A stretch of 64,000 nt of DNA, taken from the NCBI GenBank assembly GCA_945919795.1, contig CAMEJJ010000020.1, positions 1 through 64,000 on the forward strand, given 5' to 3'. Shown piece after piece: positions 18,998-26,807 of the stretch. Position 1 is the stretch's first letter. Every line of letters starts with the position of its first letter. The notes beneath the pieces were generated by a model. It was not told where the DNA came from. It did not search any database and worked only from the letters and a program-made list of their open reading frames with translations. This stretch comes from an uncultured Lachnospiraceae bacterium (GTDB taxonomy: Bacteria > Bacillota > Clostridia > Lachnospirales > Lachnospiraceae). Made by a program: the position numbers and the translations under genes.

Positions 18998-19843
18998 TTA
19001 TTTGATACCACTGATAGCAATACTTTCGATAATAACATTCTGCAAAAGGAAAAATAGCAGTAATGTCGGCATCATTGCAATAGTAGATGCTGCCATAATC
19101 AGAGCATAATCACTTTGAATCGCATAATAAGAGTTAAATGAACGAATTACAACTTGTAATGTCCAATTATCCTCACTTCTCAAAAATATAGTCGGTGCGA
19201 GATAATCATTCCAAATGAGCATAAACCATAACACCAGCTGGGTTCCCAGAGCACCTTTTATCAATGGAAGGAAAATCTTGTAAAAAATTTGGAAATAGTT
19301 ACACCCATCCAATTTCGCAGCGTCCATCAGGTCAGTAGGAAGCCCGATTATATTCTGTCTTAAAAAGAAAATCATACTTACATTTCCAAAACATCCCGGA
19401 ATAATTAATGGCAACAGTGAATTCGTCCACCCAAGTTTTGTAAATAATACATACTGCGGAATCATAATAACCGCAAAAGGAATCATGATGGTTGCAAGCA
19501 ATGCGAGAAACAATGCGTTTTTTCCTCTAAAATTCATCTTTGCAAAACCAAAGGCCGCTATAGTCGATGTGAATCCACCAATTAACAATACAGGAATTTC
19601 GACCTTCAATGTATTCAAAATACCATTAATAAACTGTCCTTTTCCTAACACTTCTGAATATTTTCCAATCAACAACGGATCGGGAATAAGTGTTAATGTT
19701 CCAGAAAGAATCTGATTTTTGGTCATAAATGATGTTGCAACCATATAAATTAGTGGAAAGACCATGGTAACAGCACCCAGGCATAGCAGAATAAATACGA
19801 TAATATCAAATGTTGTGTTCTTTTTTGCATAACCTCCGTTCAT
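18998..19843 (-). CDS. Sugar ABC transporter permease (MalG/AraQ type)
   Basis: A 281-residue inner-membrane permease with six predicted helices and the cytoplasmic EAA-like loop (DAAKLDGCNYFQIFYKIFLPLIKGALG, about 188-214) that contacts the ATPase. It forms a heterodimer with the MalF-type permease encoded 11 bp upstream. No ATPase gene is nearby, as usual for Firmicute CUT1 importers that share one MsmX-like ATPase. Context suggests transport of arabinose oligomers. Confidence 0.9.
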   Translation of the reverse strand: MNGGYAKKNTTFDIIVFILLCLGAVTMVFPLIYMVATSFMTKNQILSGTLTLIPDPLLIGKYSEVLGKGQFINGILNTLKVEIPVLLIGGFTSTIAAFGFAKMNFRGKNALFLALLATIMIPFAVIMIPQYVLFTKLGWTNSLLPLIIPGCFGNVSMIFFLRQNIIGLPTDLMDAAKLDGCNYFQIFYKIFLPLIKGALGTQLVLWFMLIWNDYLAPTIFLRSEDNWTLQVVIRSFNSYYAIQSDYALIMAASTIAMMPTLLLFFLLQNVIIESIAISGIK

Positions 19844-19854
19844 GTCAATCCCTC

Positions 19855-20775
19855 CTAATCCATCGTTTTAACCCATTTATCTTGGCCAACAAAGTTTATT
19901 GCTGTAATAATAAAGATGATAATTGCCAAAAGAACGGCAATTGCACATCCATAGCCAAGCTGCCCGTTGGAGAACGCTTTATCATACAGGTAATATACAA
20001 TTGTAGCCGCACTGTAATTGGTTCCACCTGATGTAGTCATTACCTGAACCTCTACAAACACTTGAAAGCCTCCAATTAAGCTTGTTATTAAAATGTAAAA
20101 CGATACCGGAGAAACCAAAGGCAAGGTAATATTCTTAAATTTTTCCCATCCATTTGCGCCATCAATTGCAGCTGCTTCATAATAATCTCTTGGAATATTC
20201 TGCAATCCTGCCAAATACAAGATGATTGAGGTTCCAAGACCTTTCCATGTCATAAATATAATCATAGCAACCTTAACAAGTATTTCATCGCCGAGCCAGT
20301 TAGGACCATGAAGACCGGTTACTGCTTTAATTATCGAATTAAACAAACCATAATCATAATTGTAAACCCACATCCATAATATGGAGACCGCAACCAATGA
20401 AGATACTACCGGTACATAATACATAGTACGAAGAACTCTCACCCCTGGAATTTTTCGATTCATTCCCATGGCCAAAAGCAGACCCAATATCATACCAATC
20501 GGTATGCCGATCATATAAATAATCGTTGTTCCTAACGATTTCCAAAACTTTTCATCTGTAAAGATAGCAATGTAGTTTTCAAAACCGCAGAAATTATCTG
20601 CCAAAGCATTCATACCTGTCCACTTAGTCATACTTGCAAATAATGCAAAACAAATTGGATAGGCCATAAAAATCAAAAAACCAATAAACGGTGCCGCAAT
20701 GAAAAGCCAAGCCCATCTTTCTTCTCTTTTTGCCATTGCAGACATCTTTTCTTTCACTCTTTTTTTTCTGCCCAT
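19855..20775 (-). CDS. Sugar ABC transporter permease (MalF/AraP type)
   Basis: A 306-residue permease with six predicted helices and the EAA loop (YYEAAAIDGANGWEKFKNITLPLVSP at about 216-241). The cytoplasmic N-terminus is rich in Lys/Arg. It partners with the MalG-type permease and with the binding protein encoded upstream. AGAAGGGAG lies before the start codon. Confidence 0.9.
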   Translation of the reverse strand: MGRKKRVKEKMSAMAKREERWAWLFIAAPFIGFLIFMAYPICFALFASMTKWTGMNALADNFCGFENYIAIFTDEKFWKSLGTTIIYMIGIPIGMILGLLLAMGMNRKIPGVRVLRTMYYVPVVSSLVAVSILWMWVYNYDYGLFNSIIKAVTGLHGPNWLGDEILVKVAMIIFMTWKGLGTSIILYLAGLQNIPRDYYEAAAIDGANGWEKFKNITLPLVSPVSFYILITSLIGGFQVFVEVQVMTTSGGTNYSAATIVYYLYDKAFSNGQLGYGCAIAVLLAIIIFIITAINFVGQDKWVKTMD

Positions 20776-20800
20776 AACACGTCACTCCCTTCTAAAAGGG

Positions 20801-20823
20801 GAGAGCTCCGTGATGGAGCCCTC
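20801..20823 (-). terminator. Intercistronic hairpin between binding protein and permeases
   Basis: GAGAGCTCC and GGAGCCCTC form a stem with a five-base loop, followed on the minus strand by CCCTTTT. Partial termination or 3'-end protection here would give more binding protein than permease. Confidence 0.6.
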
Positions 20824-20850
20824 ATCATTTTCTTTATAATTGGTTAATTA

Positions 20851-22308
20851 TTAGTTAGTTGCAGCATTCTGTAACTCAATCGCATTATCTAATGCTTTCT
20901 GCATCTTAGGCTGAACCTCGTTGCAGTAGTCATCAACAGAAATCTTTCCTGTTAACACATTAGGCATTCCCTCAAGGAAGATATCCCACCACTCAGAATT
21001 ATATGTATAAGTTGTTTCACCAAAAATACCATTATACTTATCATTACCTTCAACATAACCGAAGATAACATCTACATTGCTGGCATAAGGGATTGTTCCG
21101 TCAGCAACTTTCTCTTTGAATGTTGACTGAGCATAGTCCATGATATTAGGCAGCTGTAAAGACTTACCAGTTGTTTCACCGCAAAGTGCTTTCTGTCCAT
21201 CTAAATCAGTAGAAAGAGACTTGATCAGTTCTGCACAAAGCTCAGGATTTTCACTTGTTGAAGAAACCGCAAAACCTACAGTACCCAGCCAGGTTGTTGA
21301 TCTGCCGTCACCGGAAGGACCTACAGGCCATCCGCATAAATCCCACTCATAAGGGAATGTTGCGTCATCCATAAATGCAGCTACATCCCATGTACCGCAA
21401 GCATAGAAACCAATCTGTCCGTCCAGCCATCTCTGATATCCGCCCAATGCTGTATCCTGCTCAACAGTTGGTGTAACCTTCTCTTTTACAGTAAGATCTG
21501 CATAGAACTGGAACGCTTCTTTGAACTTCTCATTCTCAGCGACCTGAACCTTTGTGTAATCCTCATTCAGCAGACGTCCGCCATTACTATAAACATAAGG
21601 AGTGAAACCAAATGCATTTGCGTTTGCAACGCCCCACTGATCTATTTCACCATCGCCGTCTGTATCCTTTGTCAAAGCTTTACAAACTTCAATAAACTCA
21701 TCGTATGTATATGGATTCTCCGGATCCGGATACTCTAAGCCCGCCTCATCGAACAAATCTTTGTTATAAGCAAACGCAAAGCATGATAAATCTTTTGGCA
21801 GACAATACAAAGAGCCTTGACCGATCGTGCTTCCATCATACTTGTATGCACTGGAAATCGCCGGCCATAAATTATCGACAGCCTCTGCGTCCACCAAATC
21901 ATCCAGCGGAAGGACATATCCATTGTCTACATAGCTTCGAACTGCTTCCGGTCCTACATAAAAAATATCCGGAAGATCGTTGGCTGTAATAGCAGCCATC
22001 ATCTTTGTGGCGTATTCTTCCTGAGTAGTTACCTCAAAATTCACTTCCTTGATTGTATCCTTATGCTCTTCCGTAAACTTGGCAACCAAATCTTCATATA
22101 CTACCTTTTCATGTTCCTGTGCATAAATCAGAACATCTATCGTTTCTGTTCCTTCTCCAGCGATCTCTGCCGGTTCGGTCGTCTCTTCAACAGCAGTTGT
22201 TTCTTCTGTTTCGCCTGCTTCTTCGGTTGTTTGAACCCCACATCCTGTAAGAACCGATGTCACCATTGCGGCACTTAAGAATAATGCCAAAATTTTCTTT
22301 TTTTTCAT
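20851..22308 (-). CDS. Extracellular sugar-binding lipoprotein (CUT1 ABC importer)
   Basis: A 485-residue solute-binding protein with a lipoprotein signal ending at C23 (SVLTGCG), a Glu/Thr-rich linker (residues 27-55) and a binding-protein fold (TQEEYATKMMAAI, DLPDIFYVG, VGFAVSSTSENPELC). It captures oligosaccharides at the cell surface for the two permeases encoded downstream. Context points to arabino-oligosaccharides. AGGGAGG precedes the start; the leader is about 155 bases long. Confidence 0.9.
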   Translation of the reverse strand: MKKKKILALFLSAAMVTSVLTGCGVQTTEEAGETEETTAVEETTEPAEIAGEGTETIDVLIYAQEHEKVVYEDLVAKFTEEHKDTIKEVNFEVTTQEEYATKMMAAITANDLPDIFYVGPEAVRSYVDNGYVLPLDDLVDAEAVDNLWPAISSAYKYDGSTIGQGSLYCLPKDLSCFAFAYNKDLFDEAGLEYPDPENPYTYDEFIEVCKALTKDTDGDGEIDQWGVANANAFGFTPYVYSNGGRLLNEDYTKVQVAENEKFKEAFQFYADLTVKEKVTPTVEQDTALGGYQRWLDGQIGFYACGTWDVAAFMDDATFPYEWDLCGWPVGPSGDGRSTTWLGTVGFAVSSTSENPELCAELIKSLSTDLDGQKALCGETTGKSLQLPNIMDYAQSTFKEKVADGTIPYASNVDVIFGYVEGNDKYNGIFGETTYTYNSEWWDIFLEGMPNVLTGKISVDDYCNEVQPKMQKALDNAIELQNAATN

Positions 22309-22385
22309 AGCTTACCTCCCTACGGTACGATAATAAATGATAATTAACAGTCTTAGCGCACAGTAATAATTGCATTACTTCACTT

Positions 22386-22427
22386 ATCACTAAATTAATC
22401 GACGCGCCTTAGAAAACCTTTAGTGAT
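22386..22427 (-). promoter_or_regulatory. Leader hairpin of the ABC transporter operon
   Basis: ATCACTAAA and TTTAGTGAT are perfectly complementary 9-bp arms 24 bp apart in the long leader between the promoter (22470-22499) and the binding-protein gene. It may be an operator for a LacI-type regulator or an RNA structure. The remaining leader holds nothing recognisable. Confidence 0.4.
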
Positions 22428-22469
22428 TTTTGTTTGTTATTGAGTCTTCATGCAAATTTTACTGTACAT

Positions 22470-22499
22470 ATTATACAATTCATCTCATATGTATGTCAA
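22470..22499 (-). promoter_or_regulatory. Promoter of the sugar ABC transporter operon
   Basis: Consensus TTGACA (22494-22499) and TATAAT (22470-22475) on the minus strand with an 18-bp spacer, about 160 bp before the binding-protein start. Confidence 0.75.
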
Positions 22500-22608
22500 T
22501 GGTTTTTTATAATTTTTTAGATGTTTTTAAAATAATTTAGCATTTTGTTTTTATTCTCTTGACTATTTATGCTGAATTGCATATTATAGACTCGAGAAGC
22601 GAGTTTTG

Positions 22609-22869
22609 TTACTGAGTAAGGTCTTCGGACTGGAAATGGGTACTCGTTTCTTTTTTTATTTTCATAATATCGTATAAATAAAGTCTTTTATCTTCTGCGT
22701 GTCTTACAAGTAAAATTGCGCGGAAAACATTATATCTTTCAATATCTCCATACACTGGCAACGCAAATCTTGTTACATATGAATACCATCCATATTTTGC
22801 ATCTTTAATATGCTTATTGCATTTGACATTGGAATTCCTAACTACTGCACAAAAGCATCCTACCACCAT
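22609..22869 (-). pseudogene. C-terminal fragment of an integrative-element protein
   Basis: An 86-residue frame whose second half (YVTRFALPVYGDIERYNVFRA, then LLVRHAEDKRLYLYDIMKIKKETST, shown in pieces) resembles the C-terminal segment of large plasmid/ICE proteins (LPD/MuF-C type) in Clostridia. The N-terminal 25 residues do not fit and look like read-through from unrelated sequence. It is best read as a leftover of an integrative element that was at this locus. The family assignment is from memory of the motif. Confidence 0.5.
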
Positions 22870-23026
22870 CTTCTCTCCTCCCCGCAGGAACTTCTTTCAC
22901 CACAAATCATATTCATTTTTATCGAGGGCAGTCCTGGTTAATACATCAGCGAAATATCAAAATGGGGGTACAATGGGGGGTACAAATCCCATTCTCATCC
23001 CCCAAAAGCCTTGATTTTAAGCCATT

Positions 23027-23077
23027 TCAGACAAAAGTACGGGTTCTGCCGTGGCAGATGAAGAGTATTTTAATCAT
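23027..23077 (-). pseudogene. 5' stub of a low-molecular-weight tyrosine phosphatase gene
   Basis: A start codon at 23077, 8 bases after GGGAGGA, opens a frame MIKILFICHGRTRTFV and stop. MIKILFICHGNICRSPMAEF is the usual N-terminus of low-molecular-weight protein tyrosine phosphatases, whose active-site loop is CxxNxCRS. Identity is lost after CHG, inside the catalytic loop. With the strong ribosome binding site this looks like a real gene cut off by recombination, probably at an attachment site. Confidence 0.55.
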
Positions 23078-23208
23078 AATTGTTTTCCTCCCAGAAAAGC
23101 CCATGTTTTCAAGGTTTTTAGGCTTTTTTCTAATTTTGACCGAACATTTTTCCACCAATAAATTTGGCATAAAATACCGCCGAATATCAACATAAAAAGT
23201 ACAAAAAA

Positions 23209-23230
23209 GAACCTGACGCATCAGGTTCTC
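23209..23230 (-). terminator. Hairpin terminator, minus strand
   Basis: AGAACCTGA-cgca-TCAGGTTCT followed on the minus strand by CTTTTTTGTAC. It would end transcripts coming from the nucleotidyltransferase side. Confidence 0.75.
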
Positions 23231-23276
23231 CTAGGTGTTGTCCGAAGACGTCCACCGCAATTCCCATAATATAATT

Positions 23277-23315
23277 AACCCAACATGATCCGCATCGTTG
23301 AGAGACGTGTTGGGT
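23277..23315. repeat. Hairpin AACCCAACA/TGTTGGGTT
   Basis: A 9-bp perfect inverted repeat with a 21-base loop between two terminators. No coding or tRNA function was found in this stretch (22870-23419) beyond the stub and terminators listed. Confidence 0.5.
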
Positions 23316-23357
23316 TCTGTTGCTATTATTATAAACAATCTGGACATTTGCAAAAAA

Positions 23358-23385
23358 ATGGCGGGGTCGGAATCTATCCGCCTCG
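23358..23385 (-). terminator. Terminator of the nucleotidyltransferase gene
   Basis: On the minus strand GGCGG ... CCGCC closes a 13-base loop and is followed by ATTTTTTTG, 35 bp after the stop codon at 23420. Confidence 0.6.
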
Positions 23386-23419
23386 CCTCAGCGCAGTCCG
23401 CAAACATACGCCTCAATCC

Positions 23420-24445
23420 TTATTTATAATCATCACGGATCACTCTTTCATTTATTGTCATTACCAAATCCTGAACCTTTTTCACATCCGGTTCCTCTGG
23501 TAAATCAGTATTCTCAGATGCATAATTCAGGCGCTTTTCAAAATCTGTAATCATATCATAAAAACTATCCAGGAATGTCCCATCTTCCTTCTGATATTTT
23601 CCAAAGCGAATATCCATCAGAAGATCATGCTCTTTTGCCCTGTATGTATTAATCTCGCCTTTTTCCAATATATCAAGCGCCATCATAAACAACCTTATAA
23701 GGTGCATAGCATGCTTATTCAGATGAATAGCATCTTTCTTTTTGTTCCTCTTACCAATTTTCTCATAATCTCTGACAACATTGGCCATAGTATTCCACAT
23801 GCTTGCATAATCTCTTAAAGGATAATGAGTCATATTAGCATTCACAAAAATCTCTGTTTCAAGTTCCGGATTTACTGCCTTATCAATAAAAATTTCAAAA
23901 CTTCCATATTCAAAATTCTTATAGCTCGAATTAAATCCATGTATAGCATTCTTCACAGAATTAAAGATATGCTGTTCCTTTTCACTCTGCGGAAATGTAT
24001 CTCTTGCCAAAGCATTCTGCAATCTCCGAAGTTGTGCATCAGCATATCCACCAAATGACTGTATTGCTCTTCTTGATAAGAACAGCTTCTTATTGTCAAG
24101 GAGCATCTGACCGATATCATTGAGATATAAGTAGTGCTCCGGATTAAGTCCAAGTAATTCTATTGTGTTAGGATTACAGCTAAGAAGCAATGTAATTATC
24201 TTATTAAAAGCATAAATAACGGTATCGGTATTATCATCCACATGCTGTTCAAACTGTGTTAACCCGATAAGGTCGGATTTCTGATTAAGCGTAATTCCTC
24301 TTACATCAATATCGCTGCCATCTATATTTGTTCCATAAGAATAACTTCCGGCAAGTCCAAGAAGGATTACATGCTTTCCTAAATGCTCATTTTCTTTAAT
24401 AAACCCATACTCAGTACCATTTAGTATCTCTTTATAATCTACCAA
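23420..24445 (-). CDS. RlaP-type nucleotidyltransferase (Pol beta superfamily)
   Basis: A 341-residue protein with the nucleotidyltransferase motif GLAGSYSYGTNIDGSDIDVRG (split: GSYSYGT, then SDIDVRG) at about 30-50, giving the two metal-binding aspartates. It continues with a helical domain. This resembles the YcgL/RlaP branch, some members of which occur with RNA ligases in putative RNA repair operons; no ligase is seen here. The start is taken as TTG 24445 with AGAGG 7 bases upstream; a TTG at 24463 has no ribosome binding site. Substrate is unknown. Confidence 0.7.
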   Translation of the reverse strand: MVDYKEILNGTEYGFIKENEHLGKHVILLGLAGSYSYGTNIDGSDIDVRGITLNQKSDLIGLTQFEQHVDDNTDTVIYAFNKIITLLLSCNPNTIELLGLNPEHYLYLNDIGQMLLDNKKLFLSRRAIQSFGGYADAQLRRLQNALARDTFPQSEKEQHIFNSVKNAIHGFNSSYKNFEYGSFEIFIDKAVNPELETEIFVNANMTHYPLRDYASMWNTMANVVRDYEKIGKRNKKKDAIHLNKHAMHLIRLFMMALDILEKGEINTYRAKEHDLLMDIRFGKYQKEDGTFLDSFYDMITDFEKRLNYASENTDLPEEPDVKKVQDLVMTINERVIRDDYK

Positions 24446-24626
24446 GGCAATTCCTCTTTTCAAAAAATATTTAACGTCATTTCCGGCGCCTCATTTAATT
24501 CGCGCTCTTTCCCAAAACGCAATCCTCTTTCGTTGTCATAAACTTTTCCATAGAACACATCCGAACAATCTTCTGGCTATATTATAACTATTGTTCCGAA
24601 TAAAACCAATGTATTGTTCGGAACAA

Positions 24627-24941
24627 TTAACTCGAATATATTTTGTATTCTACCAACTTTCCTTCTTGTGTCTGTTTATATAATGTATCGTAATTTTGCT
24701 CAATTACTGACATTGCTTCCGGAAGTAATGCCAAAGTCTTTAATTCAGCAAGTAAAACGTCATTGCAAATTATAGACAAATCTTCATCAGATAGTTCTTC
24801 TTGCGTAGGACAATGCCCATATTTTGACCTTACAGTTATAGAGAATGGTTGATCACGCAAAATATCATATTGACAATATTTATCTACTAAATCATCGTCT
24901 AAATTTACAGTTCTATTTAATCGTTTTATTGTATATAGCAT
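24627..24941 (-). CDS. Unknown 104-residue protein
   Basis: An acidic soluble protein without recognisable motif or signal peptide (MLYTIKRLNRTVNLDDD start, helical middle DEDLSIICNDVLLAELKTLA). It follows the 211-residue gene by 8 bp and is likely translated from the same transcript. The three genes 25770-24627 form a small operon of unknown function in a region with integrative-element remnants; toxin-immunity or element-cargo roles are possible but not shown. Confidence 0.55.
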   Translation of the reverse strand: MLYTIKRLNRTVNLDDDLVDKYCQYDILRDQPFSITVRSKYGHCPTQEELSDEDLSIICNDVLLAELKTLALLPEAMSVIEQNYDTLYKQTQEGKLVEYKIYSS

Positions 24942-24949
24942 AAGTCTTA

Positions 24950-25585
24950 TTAAATCTTTCTATAAATCTCTGCACTCGATAATTTCTTATTATCTCTCAA
25001 AAAGTTTTCCCAAATATATTGATACAAGCGTTCACTTGGCCATATATGTTTTTCGTCATATAAATAATCCATCGGCAACTCAATCTTGGGTATGTAAGAA
25101 TCCGTTATTCCTCTAAACCACATTGTGACTTCATCCCTATATCCTCTATAACCCGGATCATCCATTGACATTTCTCGGTTACGAAATGGTTCAAAATCCA
25201 AAGCATTACAATATGGTAATAACCCCTTCATCTGTTCATTTGTCAATTTTATTCCTTTTGAAAAAATAACCTTAGAACTTGCATCCTCGGCTTGAGCTTG
25301 CACATGCTGTATACCATTTTTTCCAACACGCATCTCAATCAAGTGTTTCACTTCTTCGTTTGAATATCCTAATCTCCATCCGGCTTCCGTGGAATACACT
25401 CTATTACTTAAATCTTGTCCTGTTCTGATAACTTGTACAGACAGTTCTTGATTTGCTAAATCCAAAAATATTATTTTTTCATCTCCCCATACAGGCATAC
25501 CATTTTGAAACATCCAGTAACTATCATGAAATTCTATTTTAGAAAAATAAACCGGTACATCATTGCTTGCAGTATATTTTTTCAT
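24950..25585 (-). CDS. Unknown 211-residue protein
   Basis: A soluble protein rich in aromatic residues (FHDSYWMFQNGMPVWGDE near the start; MWFRGITDSYIPKIELPMDY near the end). No family recognised. It overlaps the upstream 62-residue gene by four bases (ATGA), which indicates translational coupling, and is followed after 8 bp by the 104-residue gene. Confidence 0.6.
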   Translation of the reverse strand: MKKYTASNDVPVYFSKIEFHDSYWMFQNGMPVWGDEKIIFLDLANQELSVQVIRTGQDLSNRVYSTEAGWRLGYSNEEVKHLIEMRVGKNGIQHVQAQAEDASSKVIFSKGIKLTNEQMKGLLPYCNALDFEPFRNREMSMDDPGYRGYRDEVTMWFRGITDSYIPKIELPMDYLYDEKHIWPSERLYQYIWENFLRDNKKLSSAEIYRKI

Positions 25586-25770
25586 GCATTTTCCCCTTCT
25601 ACCAAATATTTATCATGAAATTTTTTGCAAAAATCTTCATAATCCGTGTGCCCCAATATTAGCATTTTCTTTTTTAATTCCTCTAAGGATTCCATAAAAC
25701 GATTGATATCACTTTTTTTAATCTTGCAGAAAATAAATACAAAATTAGTATCCGGTTTACGAGCTTCCAT
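25582..25770 (-). CDS. Unknown 62-residue protein, possibly truncated
   Basis: A short basic-to-acidic protein (KIKKSDINRFMESLEELKKKM helical stretch). It has no clear ribosome binding site before its ATG, so it may be the 3' end of a longer gene. Coupled by ATGA overlap to the 211-residue gene. Confidence 0.4.
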   Translation of the reverse strand: MEARKPDTNFVFIFCKIKKSDINRFMESLEELKKKMLILGHTDYEDFCKKFHDKYLVEGENA

Positions 25771-25807
25771 TTGAAACCATACTCTAACTTTATTCTTTAT
25801 AAATACG

Positions 25808-26011
25808 TTGTCTGCAAGATGTTTATTTGTATCAATAAAACCTCAGACTTTTTTAGCGGCGACCATCAAAGATATTCAATATGATAATGCACTTCGTTTC
25901 TGCATTGAACAGTCACAATATCTAACTCTGTTAAAACCGGAAAATCTTGTGGCTGATGTAAAGGATACCCTTCATCAAATTGTAAATAGGTATGAATCTG
26001 TAACATTCTAA
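25808..26011 (+). pseudogene. Possible C-terminal remnant of a WYL-domain regulator
   Basis: A plus-strand frame whose second half (ALRFCIEQSQYLTLLKPENL, then VADVKDTLHQIVNRYE) resembles the C-terminal tail of WYL-domain transcription factors (hydrophobic helix, LxPExL, long amphipathic helix). No proper start codon or ribosome binding site is present, so it is probably a fragment. The match is to a general pattern only. Confidence 0.35.
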
Positions 26012-26076
26012 TACATCAAAAAACCGTTTTCGTAGAATGATTCTTGGCAAAACATGATATCGATTCATCCAAGCGT

Positions 26077-26454
26077 CTATCCGAGCCTTACTTCACCAGG
26101 CTCGGATAACGCAGGAAGAAATGCGTTATAAACATAGCAATACATATATCCATCTTCATCAATACGTTTCATTTCCCATTCGTCCTCATTCGGTCCGACA
26201 TAAAGTACCGCAAGCCGGATGCGATCAAGCTCTAAGCAATGAAATACCTCATATCCCGGATAATTACTTTGAAATTCATTAATAATATCAATAAACGTAT
26301 TACCAAATTCAGGATCATCAATATTGCAAACTTCCCCGTTGAGAAGCGTCACCGTCAAAATACCTTTCTCATATTTTTCCAGTGCTGACGCGTCGTGTCC
26401 ATATTCTTTTCTTAACGTCTGAAATCTCAAAACAGCTTCTGCATTCATCTTCAT
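26077..26454 (-). CDS. Unknown 125-residue acidic protein
   Basis: A soluble acidic protein (WEMKRIDEDGYMYCYVYNAFLPA near the C-terminus) with a good start region (AGGAGGATATGAAG). Its last codons lie in a hairpin TATCCGAGCC/GGCTCGGATA, which may act as a terminator without a T tract. The size, acidity and neighbourhood are like those of immunity proteins, but no family is recognised. Confidence 0.55.
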   Translation of the reverse strand: MKMNAEAVLRFQTLRKEYGHDASALEKYEKGILTVTLLNGEVCNIDDPEFGNTFIDIINEFQSNYPGYEVFHCLELDRIRLAVLYVGPNEDEWEMKRIDEDGYMYCYVYNAFLPALSEPGEVRLG

Positions 26455-26534
26455 ATCCTCCTAATCATAAATAAGGTTCCTATTTTTCTCTACCATTTTC
26501 TCTAGCATGACAAACATGAAAACAAAGTAATCAT

Positions 26535-26711
26535 TTAACATAGATACATAAACTCAAGAAACATATTTATTTTTGATAATGCTACAGCAAGCACAATGCC
26601 TATAACCATAAATGTAATGCCTGTGAGAATCTGTACTACGACCATGACGATCAAAATCCAGTTCAAAGCTTTTTCCTCTTTTGTTGTATCCAATTCATTT
26701 TCATTATTCAT
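26535..26711 (-). CDS. Small membrane protein (58 residues)
   Basis: Starts at ATG 26711 with AAAGGAG 8 bases upstream (the longer frame would include this site). One, possibly two, hydrophobic segments (ALNWILIVMVVVQILTG and FMVIGIVLAVAL) after an acidic N-terminus. Function unknown. Confidence 0.55.
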   Translation of the reverse strand: MNNENELDTTKEEKALNWILIVMVVVQILTGITFMVIGIVLAVALSKINMFLEFMYLC

Positions 26712-26807
26712 AAAAAAATCTCCTTTCATCTGTATGTGTCGCTTGAAGTATCCTCACTATACAGCATGAAAGAAGATATTATGTGCCATTTTTGGCAGTT
26801 TGTGTTT

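Noticed and set aside
23340-23420. tRNA-like sequence near the integration scar
   Set aside because: No cloverleaf with T-loop GGTTCGAATCC-type sequence; the GC-rich part is better explained as a terminator with a T run.
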